From an uncultured Draconibacterium sp. (GTDB lineage Bacteria; Bacteroidota; Bacteroidia; Bacteroidales; Prolixibacteraceae): a stretch of DNA of 64,000 bases. Position numbers and translations under genes: made by a program. The DNA is taken from positions 2,806,134 to 2,870,133 of the forward strand of contig NZ_OY781884.1 of assembly GCF_963677155.1 (NCBI RefSeq). Direction: 5' to 3'. Positions within the stretch are counted from its first letter, which is position 1; every line of letters begins with the position of its first letter. Shown piece by piece: positions 59,639-64,000 of this stretch. The notes under the pieces were generated by a model. The model ran no database searches and was not told where the DNA came from. It saw only the letters and a list, made by a program, of their open reading frames with translations.

Positions 59639-62110
59639 TTAAGCCGGATCGACATCGATATTAAAGACACAACTGCTGTTGGAAGGAAGATGCCTGACGG
59701 ATTTTACAGCAGCGGTAATTTCTTTTTTTACCAGGTCGAGATTGAGTTTGCGATCTATCTTTATCCAGATCTCTTTGTGATGCCAAAGTTGAATACGGCT
59801 AATCAGTGGATATTCCGGCCCCATAACAATCAGCTGTTTGTGTTTTCTCAGCTGTTGTGCCAATTGGTTGGATGCCCGGTCGACGCTTTCAACATTTTTG
59901 TGCTTTACCACAATTTTTACCAATCGGAAGAATGGCGGATATTTAAACAGCTGGCGTTCTTCAAACTGCTCTTTTAGTGTGGCCTGATAATTTTGTTCGC
60001 GAATCAATTCAATTAGCGGATGATCGGGCTGAGAGGTTTGGATAACCACTTTTCCTTGTTTGTGCTTTCGTCCGGCACGGCCAGCTACCTGCGAAATAAG
60101 CTGGTAAGCACGCTCATGTGCTCTGAAATCGGGGAAGTTTATCAGGTTATCGGCATTTAAAATTCCCACAACACTCACATGTTCAAAATCCAGTCCTTTG
60201 GTCACCATTTGTGTCCCGATCAGGATATCTGTTTTTCGGTCCTCCAGGTTTTTAACGATTTTGGCAAATGCATTTTTCGACTGCGTGGTATCCAAATCCA
60301 TACGTGCAATCCGTGCATTTCGGAACAATGGTTTCAGCTCGTCCTCAATTTTTTCTGTTCCGTAACCTCGTGTTTTTAATTCGGGAGAACCACAATTCTC
60401 GCATTTATCGGGCAGTTGGTAACTAAAACCACAGTAATGACAACTTAATCTCCGTTTGTATTTGTGATAAGTGAGACTAACGTCGCAATTACGGCATTTG
60501 GGTATGTCGCCGCAGGAGAAACATTCAACGTACGGCGAATAACCACGCCGGTTCTGGAAAAGTATGATCTGCTCATTTTTCTCCAGCGCTGTTTCCATCA
60601 TTTCGAAAAGCTCCGGCGTTAAAAACGAACGCATTTGTTTGCGTTTGTAGGCCCGTTTTATGTCGGCTACCATAATCTCGGGAAGTTCCATTTCCGAGTG
60701 GCGCTTCATCAGGTTTACCAGTCCGTATTTGTTTTTTAGTGCGTTGTAATACGATTCGAACGAAGGAGTTGCCGAACCCAGCAAAACTTTTGCATCGTTC
60801 TGATAGCCCAAAACTACAGCCATGTCGCGGGCGTTGTAGCGAGGTGCGGGATCAAACTGCTTAAATGAATTTTCATGTTCTTCGTCAACAATTACAATCC
60901 CCAGTTTTGAAAATGGTAAAAACACTGCCGAGCGTGCACCTAAAACCACCTGGTAACCTTCTTTGGGATTATCGTTGAATTGCAATACTTTTTCCCAAAT
61001 TTCAACCCGCTCCTGGCTATTTAGTTTCGAGTGATAAATGCCCACTTTGTTGCCAAATACGTTTTTCAGACGTTTTACAATTTGCGTGGTAAGTGCTATT
61101 TCAGGAACAAGGTATAAGGCCTGCCTTCCGGTTTTAATAACTTCATCAATAAGATGAATGTAAATCTCCGTTTTGCCACTGGCCGTAATTCCATGAATCA
61201 GTGTAACCTGTTGGTTTTCGAAAGTGGTTTTAATTTCCTCGTAAGCTTTTGCCTGGTATTTATTCAGCAGGTTTATGCTTACCTGTTCGATTTTTTCCTC
61301 TTCCAGACGCGAGACCTGTTTCAGGTGTTCAATAAGTATTTTCTTTTTTACCAGCTCTTTTACCAGGGCGCCCGAATAAGCCGTGCCCGACAGTAATTCC
61401 TTTTTGGGTATTTCATTAATCTGGTCATCAGAAAAAGTATTGGTAACCGTGCAAAAATGAAAAAGCAGTTCCTGTTGTTTTTTTGCACGCTTCAACGAGT
61501 CGGCCTTTTCCTGCAGTACTTTTTCCGACGAAATGCTGCTGTGCAATTTTATAAATGCTTCGGTTTTGGGTTTGTATTTGCTACTGATCTTTTCCTCGGC
61601 ATAAACCACTTTTTTATCCATTAGCGAGCGCAGTGCCTGGTACGAAAATTCAGTTCCCAGTTTGTGTTCTATATCCGAAAGTTGCGAAACATCTTCCTGC
61701 AGTTGCCGGATAATCAGTTCTTCTTTTGGACTCAGGTTCGCCGGTTCATCGATGCCCGTTAAGAATAGTTTCGATTTGCTTTCCAGTTTTAACCCGGTTG
61801 GTAGTGCAGCCCTAAATACGTCGCCAAGTGTACAGCAATAATACTGTGCCAGCCATTGCCACAACTTAAAATTTACCGGAAAAATTATGGGATGCTCATC
61901 AAGGATTTCCAGCACCTCTTTCACCTCTAGTTCCTCCGGCTTTTTGTCCGAGAGCGAGATGACAAGAGCTGCATAAAGTTTTCTTTTGCCAAACTGCACA
62001 ATAACCCGTTTACCCGGAGAAATCTCATTCTCGAGCGATGCAGGTACTTTGTAGGTAAAGCTATCGTGCAGCGACAGGGGTAATATTACTTGTGCAAAAA
62101 GTTCAGGCAT
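59639..62110 (-). CDS. priA: Primosomal replication-restart helicase PriA
   Basis: PriA reloads the replisome at collapsed forks. The 823-residue protein has the N-terminal 3' DNA-end-binding domain (FAQVILPLSLHDSFTYKVPA), a winged helix, helicase motif I GITASGKTEIYIH, motif II VDEEHENSFKQ, GSATPSFESYY (III), the zinc-binding insert with two clusters CFSCGDIPKCRNCDVSL and CHYCGFSYQLPDKCENCGS, then GTQMVTKGLDFEHV and QVAGRAGRKHKQGKV (V, VI). All eight zinc-ligand cysteines are present. Full length; monocistronic. Confidence 0.97.
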   Translation of the reverse strand: MPELFAQVILPLSLHDSFTYKVPASLENEISPGKRVIVQFGKRKLYAALVISLSDKKPEELEVKEVLEILDEHPIIFPVNFKLWQWLAQYYCCTLGDVFRAALPTGLKLESKSKLFLTGIDEPANLSPKEELIIRQLQEDVSQLSDIEHKLGTEFSYQALRSLMDKKVVYAEEKISSKYKPKTEAFIKLHSSISSEKVLQEKADSLKRAKKQQELLFHFCTVTNTFSDDQINEIPKKELLSGTAYSGALVKELVKKKILIEHLKQVSRLEEEKIEQVSINLLNKYQAKAYEEIKTTFENQQVTLIHGITASGKTEIYIHLIDEVIKTGRQALYLVPEIALTTQIVKRLKNVFGNKVGIYHSKLNSQERVEIWEKVLQFNDNPKEGYQVVLGARSAVFLPFSKLGIVIVDEEHENSFKQFDPAPRYNARDMAVVLGYQNDAKVLLGSATPSFESYYNALKNKYGLVNLMKRHSEMELPEIMVADIKRAYKRKQMRSFLTPELFEMMETALEKNEQIILFQNRRGYSPYVECFSCGDIPKCRNCDVSLTYHKYKRRLSCHYCGFSYQLPDKCENCGSPELKTRGYGTEKIEDELKPLFRNARIARMDLDTTQSKNAFAKIVKNLEDRKTDILIGTQMVTKGLDFEHVSVVGILNADNLINFPDFRAHERAYQLISQVAGRAGRKHKQGKVVIQTSQPDHPLIELIREQNYQATLKEQFEERQLFKYPPFFRLVKIVVKHKNVESVDRASNQLAQQLRKHKQLIVMGPEYPLISRIQLWHHKEIWIKIDRKLNLDLVKKEITAAVKSVRHLPSNSSCVFNIDVDPA

Positions 62111-62162
62111 AAAAAAATATTTGCCTAAAAGTACGGGATTTTATGGAATGCGCTTAACAATC

Positions 62163-63026
62163 TTAACCGAAGTTGGTGTGGATCCATTTTTCCACATCTT
62201 CCATTAGCCAGTTGGGGGTTGAGGTAGCACCACAGATTCCCACCGACTTAACGCCATCAAACCATTCCGGTTTTATTTCGTCGAGATTTGAAATGAAATA
62301 CGAATCGTCGTTTACTTCTTTACAAATGGTGTAAAGATATTGTCCGTTCGAGCTTTTTCGCCCCGCAACAAACAAAATCATATCAAAACGCTCGGCAAAT
62401 TTTTTCAGGTTGGGAACGCGGTTCGACACCTGTCGGCAAATGGTATCTTTTATTTCCACCGGAACGCCTGGTTCCGTAGTTTCTTTTACCTTTTGGGCAA
62501 TGGCATGAAAATCCTCAATACGTTTTGTGGTTTGCGAATACAGTGAAACCGGACGGCTTTTGTCGATCTTGTCCACATCGGCAATGCTTTCGATAATAAT
62601 GGCATTGTGTTTGGTTTGCCCGTTCAGCCCTTCAATTTCGGCGTGTCCTTTTTTACCATAAATAACTACCTGCCCTTCCATTTGCGAATGTTTGGAATAC
62701 GAACTTTTAACTTTCTCCTGTAGAGTTAGTACAACCGGGCAAGTTGCATCAATCAGTTCTACATTATTCGCCCTGGCATACTCGTAGGTTTCCGGCGGTT
62801 CGCCATGCGCGCGGATTAATACTTTGCAATTACTGAGCGTGAAAAACTCCTCCTTCGAGATTGATTTTAGTCCCATCTTTTCCAGGCGTTCCACTTCCAT
62901 TCCGTTGTGAACGATATCGCCCAAACAATACAGTTGGTTCGCATGTTTCAATTCATCCTCCGCTGCTTTGATCGCGTTGATCACGCCAAAACAAAATCCC
63001 GATCTTCTATCTATCTCAACAATCAT
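62163..63026 (-). CDS. ispH: 4-hydroxy-3-methylbut-2-enyl diphosphate reductase
   Basis: IspH makes IPP and DMAPP in the last step of the MEP isoprenoid pathway using a [4Fe-4S] cluster. The 287-residue protein has the three cluster cysteines: Cys12 in RSGFCFGVINAI, one in LIDATCPVVLTLQ and one in IKDTICRQVSNR region, and substrate motifs IRAHGEPPETY, GKKGHAEIEGL and GRKSSNGQYLY, with ICGATSTPNWLMEDV. It overlaps the end of cmk by four bases (ATGA), so the two are translationally coupled, an arrangement I recall in other Bacteroidota. Confidence 0.95.
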   Translation of the reverse strand: MIVEIDRRSGFCFGVINAIKAAEDELKHANQLYCLGDIVHNGMEVERLEKMGLKSISKEEFFTLSNCKVLIRAHGEPPETYEYARANNVELIDATCPVVLTLQEKVKSSYSKHSQMEGQVVIYGKKGHAEIEGLNGQTKHNAIIIESIADVDKIDKSRPVSLYSQTTKRIEDFHAIAQKVKETTEPGVPVEIKDTICRQVSNRVPNLKKFAERFDMILFVAGRKSSNGQYLYTICKEVNDDSYFISNLDEIKPEWFDGVKSVGICGATSTPNWLMEDVEKWIHTNFG

Positions 63027-63721
63027 TTTCCTTCAGTAATTTCTTTTACTTTGTTAACGACCCAATCCAATTGTTGTTCGCGCGTTAGCTCACTATTATC
63101 AAGAATAAGTGCGTCGTGGGCTTGTTTTAACGGACTTACGGCGCGCGTAGAATCAATTTTGTCGCGCCCTTCAACATTGGCTAAAATTTCCTCGAAATTT
63201 ACCTTGTCTCCTTTTTCGGTGAGTTCGAGGTAACGTCGCTGTGCACGAATTTCGGGCGAGGCGGTCATAAATATCTTCAGTTCGGCATCGGGGAAAACCA
63301 CGGTGCCAATATCGCGGCCATCCATAACAATGCCTTTGTTTTCTCCGTTTTCGCGCTGTTGGCGTACCATTTCGTGACGCACCTCGGCAATGGTACTTAT
63401 GGGGCTTACATTCTCCGAAACTTCCAACTGTCGGATTTCATCTTCCACATTCTCTCCATTCAGGAAAGTGGTGTTCTTTCCGGCTTTTTCATCCCACTTA
63501 AAAGTGATTTTAATGTTTTTCAATCCATCGATAACTTTTTGTGTGTCGGGAATTTTATTCTCAATCCATCCGTTTCGCAGGGCAACCAGGGTTACCACAC
63601 GGTACATGGCTCCGGTGTCGATATAAACATATCCAAGTCGTTGTGCAAGAGACTTAGCCATAGTGCTTTTGCCGCAAGACGAGTGGCCATCGATGGCGAT
63701 TATAATCTTTTTGTCGTTCAT
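63023..63721 (-). CDS. cmk: Cytidylate kinase
   Basis: Cmk phosphorylates CMP and dCMP. With ATG 63721 it is 232 residues; an in-frame TTG further upstream would add seven residues of no recognisable function. It shows the P-loop IAIDGHSSCGKSTMAKSL, YIDTGAMYR, the CMP-specific insert (about 60-110), MDGRDIGTVVFPDAELKIF and the arginine-rich lid RAQRRYLEL. It forms a two-gene operon with ispH. Confidence 0.96.
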   Translation of the reverse strand: MNDKKIIIAIDGHSSCGKSTMAKSLAQRLGYVYIDTGAMYRVVTLVALRNGWIENKIPDTQKVIDGLKNIKITFKWDEKAGKNTTFLNGENVEDEIRQLEVSENVSPISTIAEVRHEMVRQQRENGENKGIVMDGRDIGTVVFPDAELKIFMTASPEIRAQRRYLELTEKGDKVNFEEILANVEGRDKIDSTRAVSPLKQAHDALILDNSELTREQQLDWVVNKVKEITEGK

Positions 63722-63911
63722 GTTTTTCGGAATTTGAAGCAAATATGGGGAAATTTTAATTAAGATTCAATTGTCTGTTTTAGGGGATTCTAAATAAATT
63801 TTAGAGAATTAAAATTCTTTTCGAAATGTATGTTTTTGTTGTTTGCGAATATGCTACAGGTCGGTTGTTGTGTTTAACTGTAGATCAATATTGTAGATTT
63901 TGTCCTTATGC

Positions 63912-64000
63912 CGGACGGGCAGTTCCTTTTGCATTCGATCAAAAGGAACCAAAAATCTTGTCAAAAAATAATCTTTGCGTTTTTTGCTTCGTTTTTGTGG
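63912..64000. repeat. Dispersed intergenic repeat, start (cut by window end)
   Basis: AGTTCCTTTTGCATTCGATC, AAAAATCTTGTCAAAAAATA and ATCTTTGCGTTTTTTGCTTC line up in order and spacing with 23680-23760. CTTTTGCATTCGATCAAAAG also forms a small hairpin. The preceding 190 bp upstream of cmk show no gene. Confidence 0.55.

Overview
The window reads as a chromosome segment of a Bacteroidota bacterium, most likely from the marine or gut-associated Marinilabiliales/Prolixibacteraceae side. That placement is an inference. It rests on moderately AT-rich coding sequence, start sites without strong Shine-Dalgarno boxes, -7 elements of the TAnnTTTG type (for example at 41160, 42979, 53289, 58319 and 59425), a TonB receptor with a carboxypeptidase-like N-terminal domain, DUF4382 and DUF5683 proteins, and the gene orders purM-prfA-pyrF, clpX-clpP-tig and parA-parB-DUF5683-mltD.

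Region 1 (1-14600) is accessory and partly decaying. It opens with a cut-off secreted protein, a wrecked nucleotidyltransferase gene, a VOC protein and a lipoprotein acetolactate decarboxylase. From about 2.5 to 14.6 kb every intact gene lies on the + strand: MarC, DUF1304, a small lipoprotein, SDR plus AraC, a Pr6Pr-like membrane protein, a TIR protein, a polytopic membrane protein and two orphan genes. Between them lie large non-coding elements: three copies of a 200-560 bp repeat, a cloverleaf-like fold, a long foldback, four ~130 bp elements that look like integron attC sites, and ten copies of an exactly 21-bp-spaced repeat.

Region 2 (14700-29300, all - strand) is a signalling and envelope block. 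It holds a LytTR regulator and LytS-type kinase separated by five 168-bp tandem repeats, a TPR-like secreted protein, a TonB receptor whose 3' end has been tandemly duplicated, a DUF4382 lipoprotein, a membrane-anchored coiled-coil protein with its own sigma-54 promoter and twin operator, an NtrC-type sigma-54 activator, an MFS transporter and a hybrid histidine kinase with an Hpt domain.

Region 3 (29500-39900, + strand) starts with gpmI and a DUF3109 protein. It then contains what I consider the most interesting locus: four paralogous small secreted proteins plus one relative, a PapD-like periplasmic protein, a 1006-residue outer-membrane barrel ending in a SPOR domain, and a small lipoprotein. 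The first two paralogues each have three spaced TGTCC-type palindromes about 55 bp upstream of a sigma-54 -24/-12 promoter and a terminator behind them. This resembles a chaperone-usher style fibre assembly system without being an obvious member of a known class.

Region 4 (39900-64000) is mostly core metabolism and housekeeping: a VOC protein, an HD phosphohydrolase, an acyl-CoA synthetase, purM, prfA, pyrF, a Tat-exported Gfo/Idh/MocA oxidoreductase, clpX, clpP, tig, tRNA-Leu(UAG), oxyR, a SpoU methyltransferase, a lipoprotein, mltD-DUF5683-parB-parA, the heptose-phosphate kinase gene, priA, ispH and cmk. The window ends inside an intergenic repeat related to one near 23.7 kb.

No rRNA, CRISPR array, transposase, integrase or phage gene was found. 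Coordinates of motifs were read by eye; repeat identities are visual, not computed.
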